Below, piece by piece: positions 1 to 8,115 of a stretch of DNA of 29,458 bases. This DNA is from a virus. The number at the start of each line of letters is the position of its first letter. Position 1 is the stretch's first letter. The notes below the pieces were generated by a model. The model was not told the DNA's origin. It ran no database searches and was given only the letters and a program-made list of their open reading frames with translations. Location: positions 1 to 29,458 of the IMG/VR virus record IMGVR_UViG_3300048797_000022; one strand, given 5' to 3'. Made by a program: the position numbers and the translations under genes.

Positions 1-3000
1 CGTTTGCTTCAGTGAGTCAGGCGTATGCGCGAGTATCTTTCGCACGGCAGCATCGGCTTTGTCTGTTTCGCGTGAGTACATCGCCTCGTACTCTTTGCCG
101 GCAGAGTCAAGGCGTTTACCGGAAACGTAATCATGTACGGCATCTTCGCGGGTGTAGCCTTTATCGTTGGCATGGGCATCAAGCAGACGGTGGACTTGCT
201 CGTCTTGGTCGTTGGTGCGGGAGAATAGGGCCTCTTCGGAAGGCTTCTCTGGTTCAGCAATCGCCTCAGTTGTTTTGGCAGGTTGCTCGATCTTGGCTTC
301 TGCCTCAACAGGCTTTTCGGCTATAGGCTCGGCTGGTTTTTCTTCCTCGGCTGGCTTTGCGGCTTCAACTTGTGGAGTTACCGGCTTTGGTGGTTGCCTT
401 AATTTATCGTCTGATTCAGTTCCACGGAATACGCCGCGTGATGTTGCACCGTAAGGCTTGATGTTCTGCCTGTCCATGCGCTCGGCATCAATCTGATTGA
501 AGGTCATCCAGTGGCGTTTCTCGGCAGTGAATGAGCCATCAGACTTCATGCCCTTGGTGCCGTTGATGTAGTAGAAATTCTTGTCTTGGCTTTCGTAGGC
601 TTGGCGCGCGCTGGTAGGAAGTTCAGATTTGGCCGCTGGTTCTGTGTCAACTTCGATGGTCAGTGATTTGGGGATGTCTTTTTCACTGATGGCAGATGGT
701 TTTTCAATTTTTGCTTCAGTAGCTTTTGGCGTAAGTCCGTAACCATCCTCAATCTTGACGATCTCATGGGTCTTTTTGAGCTTGTTGTCATCCCGGTATG
801 CTACGGCATCGCCGCGCTTGGCAAATGGCTTGTCGCCCTTGGCGAGTATCGTGTCTTCTGGAATATCGCTGATACCCAAAGCACGTTTGATCGCAATAAT
901 GCTTGAATCATTTGGGAAAGTCGAGTTTCCATTCTCGCCTATATGAGCACCTTTGATTCCAAGTTTGTCTCGGGCTGCGACAACCTGATCTTTGGTGAAT
1001 CCTGAGACTGCGATCGCTCCAGATGCAAGTGTTTTAACATCACGGTTAGATTCCGCTTGTGGTTGTTTCGTTTCAGAAGTAATATGCGGCAATGCGGATG
1101 TTTCAGCACCCGCACCACCTAAGCCAACGTCACTAGAAGGAGTAACGTCATGCCTACCGTCAATTGTACCACCTGTGGTCTTACTTTCCATAGGTGCGCC
1201 AGTCACATTTCTAGAAGCAAGAATATTTTCTGCTCTTATGCTTGCAGGGATACGTTCAAGGCTTTGTTGCACTCTACTCTTATCACTTGTAGCCAATGCG
1301 GAATCGCTTTTAAGAGAAGCGTCTCCATGGTCAATGGACTTCAAAATTTCTGCTCTCGATCTTGCCATCGCATTTATCAACGCACGGGACACATTAACAT
1401 TGATGGATACAGGCGCATTACCATTGATGCCTACACCACCGTCCTTGAGCATAGATGGATCATGGAACAGCATCTCGGGCGTAAGCTTTTGTTGAGCGAG
1501 TGCATCCACCACATCAACGGGAATAAGCTTGACAACAGAATCGAGAACCTTGCTGTCCTTTCCGATAGTGAACATCAATCTCTTCATCGCCGCCTTACTG
1601 TTGGCATCGAGTCCATCAAACCCTTGTTTGACAAAGGCTTCAGTACGATGAAAATTGCTGACAGTCTCGACATCAGTCAAGAGTCTGTCGTAAGAATATT
1701 GCGTAGAAATGGACTTTTCACCAGTAGGATGAGAACTGGAAGAAATATCATTCAAACCTGATTTGGTAGTTTGCGCGGCCTCCGTGTTCGATTTAATCGA
1801 CTTGGTTTCGGTGGCTTTCTCATCTGTGGTTCCTTTGGTGGTTAAATCTTGTTGTGCCCTTCTCTGCATGGCGGCTGCCACACGCCTATCCTCTGCAACT
1901 CCTTGCAGTGGCCTCTCTTCTGCTGATCGCCGTTCTCCTGCTGATCTGCGCATCCCCATCGCTATGGCATCGAAGATTCCTTTTCCTGCTTCTTGATTTA
2001 TGGGCGGTAACGATGGTTCCTTGTACTTCACCGGGCCTGTAGTATCGCCCTTGAGCCATGTCTTGAATTCGTCCGGCGCCATTTTGGTGACTGCGCCGCG
2101 GCGCGACGGCCCGGAACCATCAGAGAAGTGATTATCATAAATTTCTTTTGCCTCTCCGTACCCGCGACTGCCTAAAATTGATTTAGATTCATCGAACTTG
2201 CCGGTCGCTGGATCGATCTGATCCACCACGTAAACCGGCTGGTCTTTGGTAATATGGTCGCCCAAATAAACATCTACATGATCACCATCTGCACCGTGAC
2301 TTCCCTTGATGTACCCATAGGCATTCTGCATCTTGACTTGCCACGGCTTGCCTTCTGCATCCACGCCGGTACGGACTGAGCCTTTCGGGTTCTCGATGCT
2401 GATATTCAGGCCGTTGATTGAGGTATGCCCCATGGCGTAGTTTCCGGCATCGTGCTGGGCGGCAGTCGGTAATGGCAGGCTATTCTCCGGGCTATGTGCG
2501 GCGGTCTTGCTGGCCTCGGCAATCTTGGCTTGTGCGGCGGCTTTCTCAGCACGGATCTGTTTGGCGCGGTTGTCAGGGAAAGTATCGTCCAGCAATTTGG
2601 CAAAAGGCTTCTCGGCTGGCGGTGTCGCCGTAGCAGAGGGTGCTATCTTCGCCTTGGCCATAGCGGCCTGCATCGGCGTCTGCGCTTCTTCAGGGATTTC
2701 CTTGGCAGCCTGAATCTTGGACAGTACTGCTTCGGCATTGGCTTGCTGATTTTGCTGCGCTGCCTTGGCCTGTTTGACCTTTTCAACCATGGGCGCGACT
2801 TTGAGCATCTGATCGACTTGGGCATCGCTGCCGTTCAGGATGGCAGCGTTCACAGCCTTGTTCTCGCCGTAGAGCGATACCAGCATCGCGCGCTTGATAC
2901 GCCCTTCATCTGCGTCTGGGATGGTCTGGCCGGTCTTCAGCACGGCGGCGTCGGCGCGCGCTTGGTCAAGCGGGGTTTGTGGATGTGCCGTAATCATGTG

Positions 3001-4377
3001 CCGCTCCGGCAATGTCGGGTGCGGTCCTACGGTGTGCGGAATGCCAGTTTCGGCTTGAAGCTGATCGGCTGTTGCCTGTGCCGCATATTGATTTCCGTAT
3101 GGTGCATCTGGACCAGTCTGCGCATTCGACATAGTGCCACCACCAGATCCGCCCGGTGGAGGTGGTGAACCAGGTGGTGCCGTTTTAGTAGGAACCGCGG
3201 TGATAGGTTGCCCTTTGGTGATCGAGTCTGCAGCGCGCGCCTGCCAGCCGGCCAGTTCATCAGGATTCACCCCAGCATGCTTGGCCATGCTCGAGACAAG
3301 ATTGACCGCGCCCTGGCGCTGCTCTGGCGGCACAGTTGGGTCATTCATGATGTGACCGATCATGTTGGCATTGTTGGACTGCCTGATAGAGCCGTACATT
3401 GCTACAGGGGAAGTCATCGCGGCCATTACCAGACCGGCTACTACGCTGTCCTTGACAGTATCACCGACGCTCTGTACGGGTTGACCGTATTCCTGATCGA
3501 CCGCGCGCATGGCTAAGTTCTGCCCAGTGAATATCGCCGGATCGGCCAGAAGCCGTGTACCTACCGCCTTGGCAAATGGCTTTAATACGGCCGGATTGGT
3601 TGCGGTGTCGATGACCGATTCCATAGTTGGCTTGGCAATGCCAGTGACAGTCTTGAAAGCAGTACCCAAAGTTGCCCCGAGATAGCCTGTTGCGCCAGTG
3701 GCCAGTCCCATGATTGCGCCAGCTTGAAGTCCAGCCGCATGCGCATCTTCCTTGCTTCCTCCAGATTGCATGATCTTGTCGTATTCATCTTGGTAGGAAG
3801 AACTACCAAACAATGCCGCCATCGTGCCGGCAGCGGCAATCTCAGGGGCACCGGCGAGACTTGCGGCGATGGTCGGGACAATCATGCCGACTGTTCTGGC
3901 ATTCCCAACCAGTGCCTTGCCTACAGCGGTGCGGTTCTCATCAGGTTTTGGTTCATTGTCCTTGGCAAATTGAGACCAGTAATCGGCTGCGTCTTTACCT
4001 ACCTGATTGAAGTCGCTACCTTCTGGACTGACCGCGCGCATGCCTTGCCCGACCATCCGGAATACTTCCGGCCCCATACCGATACCGAGTTGCTTGAAAA
4101 CTTCCTTGGTGGTGTCAAGTGCATTGGACTTGGTTGCTGGTTTTTCAGGCGCAACAGGCGCGGCGAAGCGCGGATCTGGCACAGAATCATCCTGTACCAT
4201 GGATTGAGCCGGTTGGTATGGTACTGAATCGTCTTTGCCAGCGGCTTCATTAGCGATCATTCTCCCGCGATTCTGAATGACAGGTTGACCTTGCGGCATT
4301 GTGCCTTGTTCTTGAGCAATCTTCGCCGCCTGATCTGGCGGTATTACCGAAGGCTGAATGTCGGTTGCAAGTGCCAT
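1..4377 (-). CDS. Giant internal virion (ejection) protein with polyvalent domains, C-terminus beyond the window
   Basis: I read this frame codon by codon from the ATG at 4377 to base 1 and found no stop, so the product has at least 1459 residues. Its ATG directly follows the TAA of the upstream gene. The first ~340 residues contain Ala/Gly-rich, membrane-prone stretches (about 150-195, 215-245 and 315-335), as in ejection proteins that cross the host envelope. Residues ~645-775 (motifs NAYGYIKGSHGADGDHVDVY and VVDQIDPATGKFDE) match the inorganic-pyrophosphatase-like domain known from phage polyvalent proteins. A GDKPFAKRGDA motif near residue ~1180 is another common module of such proteins. 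Pro/Glu/Lys-rich linkers separate the domains. Residues 873-1076 are encoded by the exact antisense of a plus-strand HNH gene. By position it is the last of three ejection-type genes. Delivery into the host is inferred; the open frame is seen directly. Confidence 0.82.
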   Translation of the reverse strand, partial: MALATDIQPSVIPPDQAAKIAQEQGTMPQGQPVIQNRGRMIANEAAGKDDSVPYQPAQSMVQDDSVPDPRFAAPVAPEKPATKSNALDTTKEVFKQLGIGMGPEVFRMVGQGMRAVSPEGSDFNQVGKDAADYWSQFAKDNEPKPDENRTAVGKALVGNARTVGMIVPTIAASLAGAPEIAAAGTMAALFGSSSYQDEYDKIMQSGGSKEDAHAAGLQAGAIMGLATGATGYLGATLGTAFKTVTGIAKPTMESVIDTATNPAVLKPFAKAVGTRLLADPAIFTGQNLAMRAVDQEYGQPVQSVGDTVKDSVVAGLVMAAMTSPVAMYGSIRQSNNANMIGHIMNDPTVPPEQRQGAVNLVSSMAKHAGVNPDELAGWQARAADSITKGQPITAVPTKTAPPGSPPPPGGSGGGTMSNAQTGPDAPYGNQYAAQATADQLQAETGIPHTVGPHPTLPERHMITAHPQTPLDQARADAAVLKTGQTIPDADEGRIKRAMLVSLYGENKAVNAAILNGSDAQVDQMLKVAPMVEKVKQAKAAQQNQQANAEAVLSKIQAAKEIPEEAQTPMQAAMAKAKIAPSATATPPAEKPFAKLLDDTFPDNRAKQIRAEKAAAQAKIAEASKTAAHSPENSLPLPTAAQHDAGNYAMGHTSINGLNISIENPKGSVRTGVDAEGKPWQVKMQNAYGYIKGSHGADGDHVDVYLGDHITKDQPVYVVDQIDPATGKFDESKSILGSRGYGEAKEIYDNHFSDGSGPSRRGAVTKMAPDEFKTWLKGDTTGPVKYKEPSLPPINQEAGKGIFDAIAMGMRRSAGERRSAEERPLQGVAEDRRVAAAMQRRAQQDLTTKGTTDEKATETKSIKSNTEAAQTTKSGLNDISSSSHPTGEKSISTQYSYDRLLTDVETVSNFHRTEAFVKQGFDGLDANSKAAMKRLMFTIGKDSKVLDSVVKLIPVDVVDALAQQKLTPEMLFHDPSMLKDGGVGINGNAPVSINVNVSRALINAMARSRAEILKSIDHGDASLKSDSALATSDKSRVQQSLERIPASIRAENILASRNVTGAPMESKTTGGTIDGRHDVTPSSDVGLGGAGAETSALPHITSETKQPQAESNRDVKTLASGAIAVSGFTKDQVVAARDKLGIKGAHIGENGNSTFPNDSSIIAIKRALGISDIPEDTILAKGDKPFAKRGDAVAYRDDNKLKKTHEIVKIEDGYGLTPKATEAKIEKPSAISEKDIPKSLTIEVDTEPAAKSELPTSARQAYESQDKNFYYINGTKGMKSDGSFTAEKRHWMTFNQIDAERMDRQNIKPYGATSRGVFRGTESDDKLRQPPKPVTPQVEAAKPAEEEKPAEPIAEKPVEAEAKIEQPAKTTEAIAEPEKPSEEALFSRTNDQDEQVHRLLDAHANDKGYTREDAVHDYVSGKRLDSAGKEYEAMYSRETDKADAAVRKILAHTPDSLKQT
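1135..1142 (+). promoter_or_regulatory. Ribosome binding site of the antisense HNH gene
   Basis: AGAAGGAG lies 7 bases before the ATG at 1150. It is as good as the ribosome sites of the minus-strand structural genes, so the plus-strand ORF is probably translated and is not a shadow of the minus-strand gene. Confidence 0.75.
1150..1761 (+). CDS. HNH homing endonuclease nested antisense inside the giant virion gene
   Basis: A 203-residue protein on the strand opposite to the surrounding gene. Two zinc-ribbon-like segments come first (CTTCG...CSYAC at residues ~6-32 and CSQCG...CSRSC at ~47-72). The HNH core follows at ~86-145 (LEHRWIMEQHLGRKL, then HHINGNKLDNRIENL, then EHQSLH), with the catalytic His-His pair, the Asn-rich loop and the final His. 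A helix-turn-helix-like C-terminus (FDKGFSTMKIADSLDISQ) would help bind DNA. An ideal ribosome site precedes the ATG. Such enzymes nick or cut DNA to spread their own gene into allelic sites. The gene lies in the same codon register as the minus-strand frame, and its 19 Leu and 20 Ser codons include no TTA, CTA or TCA, so the minus frame stays open. Family assignment is firm; activity is inferred. Confidence 0.9.
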   Translation: MPTVNCTTCGLTFHRCASHISRSKNIFCSYACRDTFKALLHSTLITCSQCGIAFKRSVSMVNGLQNFCSRSCHRIYQRTGHINIDGYRRITIDAYTTVLEHRWIMEQHLGRKLLLSECIHHINGNKLDNRIENLAVLSDSEHQSLHRRLTVGIESIKPLFDKGFSTMKIADSLDISQESVVRILRRNGLFTSRMRTGRNIIQT

Positions 4378-5844
4378 TTACATCAATCCTGCTGAACACA
4401 CTTTGCCGCCACGCGCGTAACCTTTTGGCTTGAAGTTTGTTCCATTTTGTTGCTCTGTTTGGAGTTTAACCAACTTGGCTTGCCAATCAGCAATCTCTGC
4501 CGGCGGAGCAGATTGCGGCGGTTGTGTAGACATCAACGCGGCCAGTCTGGCTTTGTATGGTGTCACATCTCGTCCGGCTCGCTTTGCAGGTATGTCAGGA
4601 ACAAATGCTGGTTCCAATCCAGGTTGTTGTACTGGCGGAGCTTGAACAGGTGTAGGTTGTGCAGCAGGTTGCGCATGTTTAGGTTTGAATCCAACTGGAC
4701 CAACCGCAGCATTTGATGTTGTGCCTTCTGCCTGATCGGTTGCGGTTGTGCCTGGTGCGCCCATTGCTGATACAGGTTGACCACCAGCATCGCTGAATGG
4801 ATAGTCCCTACCTTGATACCGGACGAATGTACCTTTGGTTGGACTTGTTCTCGGCTCACCGTACACAGCAATCTCAGCGATGGTCTGCGGGTCTAGATCT
4901 TTATTTGAAATGGCGAGCTTGTTACCCAAAGCAGCCTTTGCAGAACCAATTTGAGTTGTTGCTTTCCCTCCGGTAGCCTGATCAACAGAAGACATGCCTT
5001 CATGATTAAGGATGGCTGTCGATATTTCCTTGAATTTTGCCAGAGCCTTTGGTGAAGTCTGAGACGGAGTTCCTACCGCACTTCCTCCTGGTCTATCAAT
5101 CCATTTACCAGTACCGGAGTCATACAGTTGCGTGATTTCATTCCCGTTTTCATCTTTAGTAACGGATGGAACAATACCGGCCTGACCTTGTATCTTACCT
5201 GCATTCGGGCCTGACTTCATTACAACTCCGCCACTGCGACTGATTTCTGCCGTTGGATTTTCAGCAATAGTTTGTCCTGTTAATGGGCGCACAACTTTTT
5301 GATCTGGGGTCAAAGTAGTCAATGGTTGACGCATCGCCACATATTGAGTCGCATCAACAGGCGGAATAGGTTGACCACTCTTCCCATCGATCATGGATAC
5401 CATCGTATGCCCGCTGGTTGGATCTTGAGAATATTTCAACGAACCTGGAGTAATGGCACTTGCACCCATGAATTGTTTGATCTGCTCTTCAACTTTACTT
5501 GGGTCCATACCATAAACGGCACCGTTCATCATCGCATCCTTGGCTTGCTGAACGGCATTCTGCGCTTCTGTAACAGATGATTGAAAGCCTCCCATATCTC
5601 CATTGAGTTGCTGTTGATGGGCGCGCGCAAGAGCGATGTCATGAATCCCATCTCCGCCATTAGCAGTTGCAGCACGCAATGATTTTGCGGCTTCGACTTG
5701 GCGTTGCATTTCAGTCAATCCAATCCCGCCCTCGGTGGTCTGTTGCTGTTCTTGAGCAAGATTTTCCTGTCCTGTTTGGAACTTCTGCGCGCCTTCGGCT
5801 ACCAGACCTGCATTTGACCACATATTCCCGATTCCTGAACTCAT
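4378..5844 (-). CDS. Putative internal virion/ejection protein, 488 aa
   Basis: The protein starts MSSGIGNMWSNAG and is rich in Gln, Ala, Gly and Pro. A helical, Gln-rich N-terminal half (EQQQTTEGG, MQRQVEAAKSLRA) is followed by a central segment with predicted beta character and a Pro-rich linker (about residues 370-420). The C-terminal helix ends in GYARGGKVCSAGLM. No enzymatic motif is visible. AGGAG precedes the ATG by 7 bases. It is the middle of three successive long genes after the nozzle-like gene, where P22-like podoviruses keep gp7, gp20 and gp16, so an ejected virion protein is the best guess. The final GGKV-AGL tail is shared with the upstream gene product. Position and composition support the call; homology was not tested. 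Confidence 0.6.
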   Translation of the reverse strand: MSSGIGNMWSNAGLVAEGAQKFQTGQENLAQEQQQTTEGGIGLTEMQRQVEAAKSLRAATANGGDGIHDIALARAHQQQLNGDMGGFQSSVTEAQNAVQQAKDAMMNGAVYGMDPSKVEEQIKQFMGASAITPGSLKYSQDPTSGHTMVSMIDGKSGQPIPPVDATQYVAMRQPLTTLTPDQKVVRPLTGQTIAENPTAEISRSGGVVMKSGPNAGKIQGQAGIVPSVTKDENGNEITQLYDSGTGKWIDRPGGSAVGTPSQTSPKALAKFKEISTAILNHEGMSSVDQATGGKATTQIGSAKAALGNKLAISNKDLDPQTIAEIAVYGEPRTSPTKGTFVRYQGRDYPFSDAGGQPVSAMGAPGTTATDQAEGTTSNAAVGPVGFKPKHAQPAAQPTPVQAPPVQQPGLEPAFVPDIPAKRAGRDVTPYKARLAALMSTQPPQSAPPAEIADWQAKLVKLQTEQQNGTNFKPKGYARGGKVCSAGLM

Positions 5845-5853
5845 GATAGTCTC

Positions 5854-7884
5854 CTATAAACCAGCACGACTGTAATTCACTTTGCCGCCATTTCGATAAG
5901 CCGTGATTTGAATGTCCTCATCATCATCGTCTTCGTCATCTTCGATGCGTTTTACCTTGCCTCCATTAGCATAAGATTGAGCACCGGCATTAGCTGGCAT
6001 TTGAGCAGATGGCATCGGCATTTGCTGACGCTTTTGCAATCCCGCGTTATTGATCGCGGCCAGTATTTCATCACCAGACAACTTCGGTACTTCGGCATTC
6101 ATTACAAACTCACCATTGCTCAATGCGGCTGCGTGTTGACCATCGACCTGTGCCGGTATCGAATCTGATGTCCCTGTTCCCGGACCTTGAACAACCTGAT
6201 TCGACTGTGAAGGATCACCCATGTTGGACATATCCCTGGTTTCAAGTCCCTGTCTTCCGACTCCACCACCACTGGCAAAGCGCATGTGCGGCGTGATGAT
6301 CTTGGACTTGTATCCCTGAATATTGCTGGCTGTTTTCGCGTGTACTGGATTAATACCTTTTTTCGCAAGTAAAGGTTCAAGTCCAGGTACTGCATAACTT
6401 CCGTCTGGTTGCTTGGCCGCATCAATGACTTTACCGCCAGAGGCATATTGTGGCACACCAACATTCATTCCAGGAGATGTAGTTGACGGCGTAGTTGACC
6501 CGTACCAATCCTTTGCCGCCCCTACCAGGGGTGAGATGAGTGGAGAAATGGCTGCACCAATATTTTGTGCGCTCTGTGTGTTTTGATTGAATTGGGTATT
6601 CGATGCATTGTTTGCTGCATTCGCTGCACTTGTAAGTCCAGTCGTTGCCGAACCGGGAATATTGCGGCCAATCCCGACTACACCACTAGCAGTATTAAGG
6701 GCAAGTTGTTTCTGTGTGTTGTAGGCTTCTGTCTGAGCACCGGCTCCAGCAGCACCTTGAGCCAATCCTTCGCTTCCGACCGCGCTTTGATAGGCGGGTG
6801 AGCCTGGATTGATTCCATAAGACTGAAGACGCGAATTGGTCGTCTTGTTTGCTGTGTCAAATGCACCAGTCACATCGGCATTCGCCCTGCCCTTTGCTGC
6901 AGCATACGCTTCCGGTGTGCTTAGTTCCTGCGCTTGGCTGATCAGACTGGTTTCGAGTGGCTGATAATTTGTCTTGTAGTAATTCCATTGGTCTTGAGCA
7001 ATTTGTGCGGCAGAATTCGCGGCATTAGCGGCAGCGGGGTCTGGTTTTGGTGCCAACGCACCACCAATTGCAGTTGCTGCTATATTAACACCAGCAGTCG
7101 TCAATGCAGTCCCGAGTGGGCCCATTGGAGGTGTCGTTATTGGTAAAGTTCCAGGATTAGCCGCTTCCGTAGCGGCGGTTGCCCCTGTTCCTGTCGCACT
7201 ACCTGGCGGTACCATTAGTTGATCAACTGGAGCAGCAGGCGGCGGAGTTCCACCGGGTACAGAACCATCCGCCAAAGCCATGGATGGGTCGGTAGCTGGG
7301 TTTAGCCCAGCAGTAGGAGGAATAGGAGCAGCGCCAGGTAGAGAACCATCCGCCAAAGCCATTGATGGATCGGTGGCAGCGGCTGGCGTAGTTCCCGCCC
7401 CAGCATAAGCTCCGGCACCTGCTGTTGCTGAAACACCCTGAAGTCCTGGGTCAATAGTGGACTGGGCATCTTTACTCCAAACTTTATTCCCTAGTGTACT
7501 GAGTCCGAAGGTGGCAGCCGGTGCAACAAAATTTGCAACAGTCGATTGCACGCCGTTGCTTAAATCCTTCGTGAATCCTTTGAAACCACTTCCTTGATTC
7601 GCTGTCGCTTGCAGATAGTTAAAAGTATCTGGATTACCCTGTTGTTGAGCAGCGGCCATCCCATTCATTAGTGAAGCATCAGTAGTACGATCTGGAGTCC
7701 CTCCACCACCCTCACCACCACCATAACCTTGCAAGCCAGCACTAATATCCTGAAGCTGATTGCTAGTAAGACCAACAAATGTTTGAGGGTTGGTTAAGTC
7801 GCTGAATGATGCCGTAGAAGCCCATTGTTTCAGAGCGTCTCGGCTACTAAGTGCATCATCTGGAATTATCCCGTTCGCTGCCAT
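5854..7884 (-). CDS. Putative internal virion/ejection protein with GGKV motifs, 676 aa
   Basis: An Ala/Gly/Pro/Asn-rich protein. The N-terminal third is low complexity and contains a tandem repeat around DPSMALADGS. The middle (about residues 250-430) is Ala/Gln-rich and helical (AANAANSAAQIAQDQWNYYK). The C-terminal part has YASGGKV, FASGGGV, YANGGKV and YRNGGKV elements, a GPGTGTSDSIPA...LSNGEFVMNA motif at ~565-600 that recurs in podoviral virion proteins, and an acidic DDEDDDDED run shortly before the end. AGGAG lies 6 bases before the ATG. The gene lies 9 bases from the next ejection-type gene. Function is inferred from position and motif; no enzyme signature is visible. Confidence 0.6.
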   Translation of the reverse strand: MAANGIIPDDALSSRDALKQWASTASFSDLTNPQTFVGLTSNQLQDISAGLQGYGGGEGGGGTPDRTTDASLMNGMAAAQQQGNPDTFNYLQATANQGSGFKGFTKDLSNGVQSTVANFVAPAATFGLSTLGNKVWSKDAQSTIDPGLQGVSATAGAGAYAGAGTTPAAATDPSMALADGSLPGAAPIPPTAGLNPATDPSMALADGSVPGGTPPPAAPVDQLMVPPGSATGTGATAATEAANPGTLPITTPPMGPLGTALTTAGVNIAATAIGGALAPKPDPAAANAANSAAQIAQDQWNYYKTNYQPLETSLISQAQELSTPEAYAAAKGRANADVTGAFDTANKTTNSRLQSYGINPGSPAYQSAVGSEGLAQGAAGAGAQTEAYNTQKQLALNTASGVVGIGRNIPGSATTGLTSAANAANNASNTQFNQNTQSAQNIGAAISPLISPLVGAAKDWYGSTTPSTTSPGMNVGVPQYASGGKVIDAAKQPDGSYAVPGLEPLLAKKGINPVHAKTASNIQGYKSKIITPHMRFASGGGVGRQGLETRDMSNMGDPSQSNQVVQGPGTGTSDSIPAQVDGQHAAALSNGEFVMNAEVPKLSGDEILAAINNAGLQKRQQMPMPSAQMPANAGAQSYANGGKVKRIEDDEDDDDEDIQITAYRNGGKVNYSRAGL
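7261..7376 (-). repeat. Two-copy in-frame repeat encoding DPSMALADGS
   Basis: Near-identical ~36-base stretches at about 7261-7296 and 7342-7376 differ by a few bases and encode the same decapeptide followed by Leu/Val-Pro-Gly. This looks like a recent duplication inside a low-complexity linker of the virion protein. Confidence 0.7.
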
Positions 7885-7914
7885 GATATTCTCCTAGCGC
7901 CTCACGGCGTAAAG

Positions 7915-8115
7915 TTATTCCTCTTGCAAGCGCGCAATGATTTCATTGACCTTGTTAATCACGCCGGCCAATGTGGAGTTTGCGCCGAGAAGCACGATAG
8001 GCGTTTTGCTCCTGCCTGTCATGTCTTCGATTATACCTTTCATTTCTCTCAAAATGACAATAGTTTTTTGGTCTTGGACACCGGCTATCTCTGGTATTTG
8101 TCGGCGGGTTGTCAT
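7915..8115 (-). CDS. Small coiled-coil protein, 66 aa, unknown function
   Basis: The ATG at 8115 overlaps the TGA of the nozzle-like gene as ATGA, which suggests translational coupling; no good ribosome site of its own is visible. The product is mostly helical (QDQKTIVILREMKGIIEDM and GVINKVNEIIARLQEE) with charged/hydrophobic periodicity but no long membrane segment. It lies between the nozzle-like gene and the first ejection-type gene, so a small virion-assembly role is possible. I do not recognise the family. Confidence 0.6.
   Translation of the reverse strand: MTTRRQIPEIAGVQDQKTIVILREMKGIIEDMTGRSKTPIVLLGANSTLAGVINKVNEIIARLQEE

Noticed and set aside
1040-1080. Plus-strand promoter for the HNH gene (TTGTGG, 17 bases, TAATAT)
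   Set aside because: Both boxes are weak matches; not enough to call.
992-1495. Plus-strand 167-codon ORF overlapping the HNH gene
   Set aside because: Low-complexity Ser/Ala/Leu product without motifs or a clear ribosome site; it is a shadow of the minus-strand gene and of the HNH frame.
1150-1761. HNH gene as part of an intron or intein
   Set aside because: It runs antisense to the host gene and the host frame needs no splicing to stay open; no intein splice residues or intron structure were seen.
2494-4250. Several long ORFs (plus and minus) in other frames of the giant virion gene
   Set aside because: Compositions are typical of shadow frames, no ribosome sites or domain motifs, while the main minus frame is continuous.
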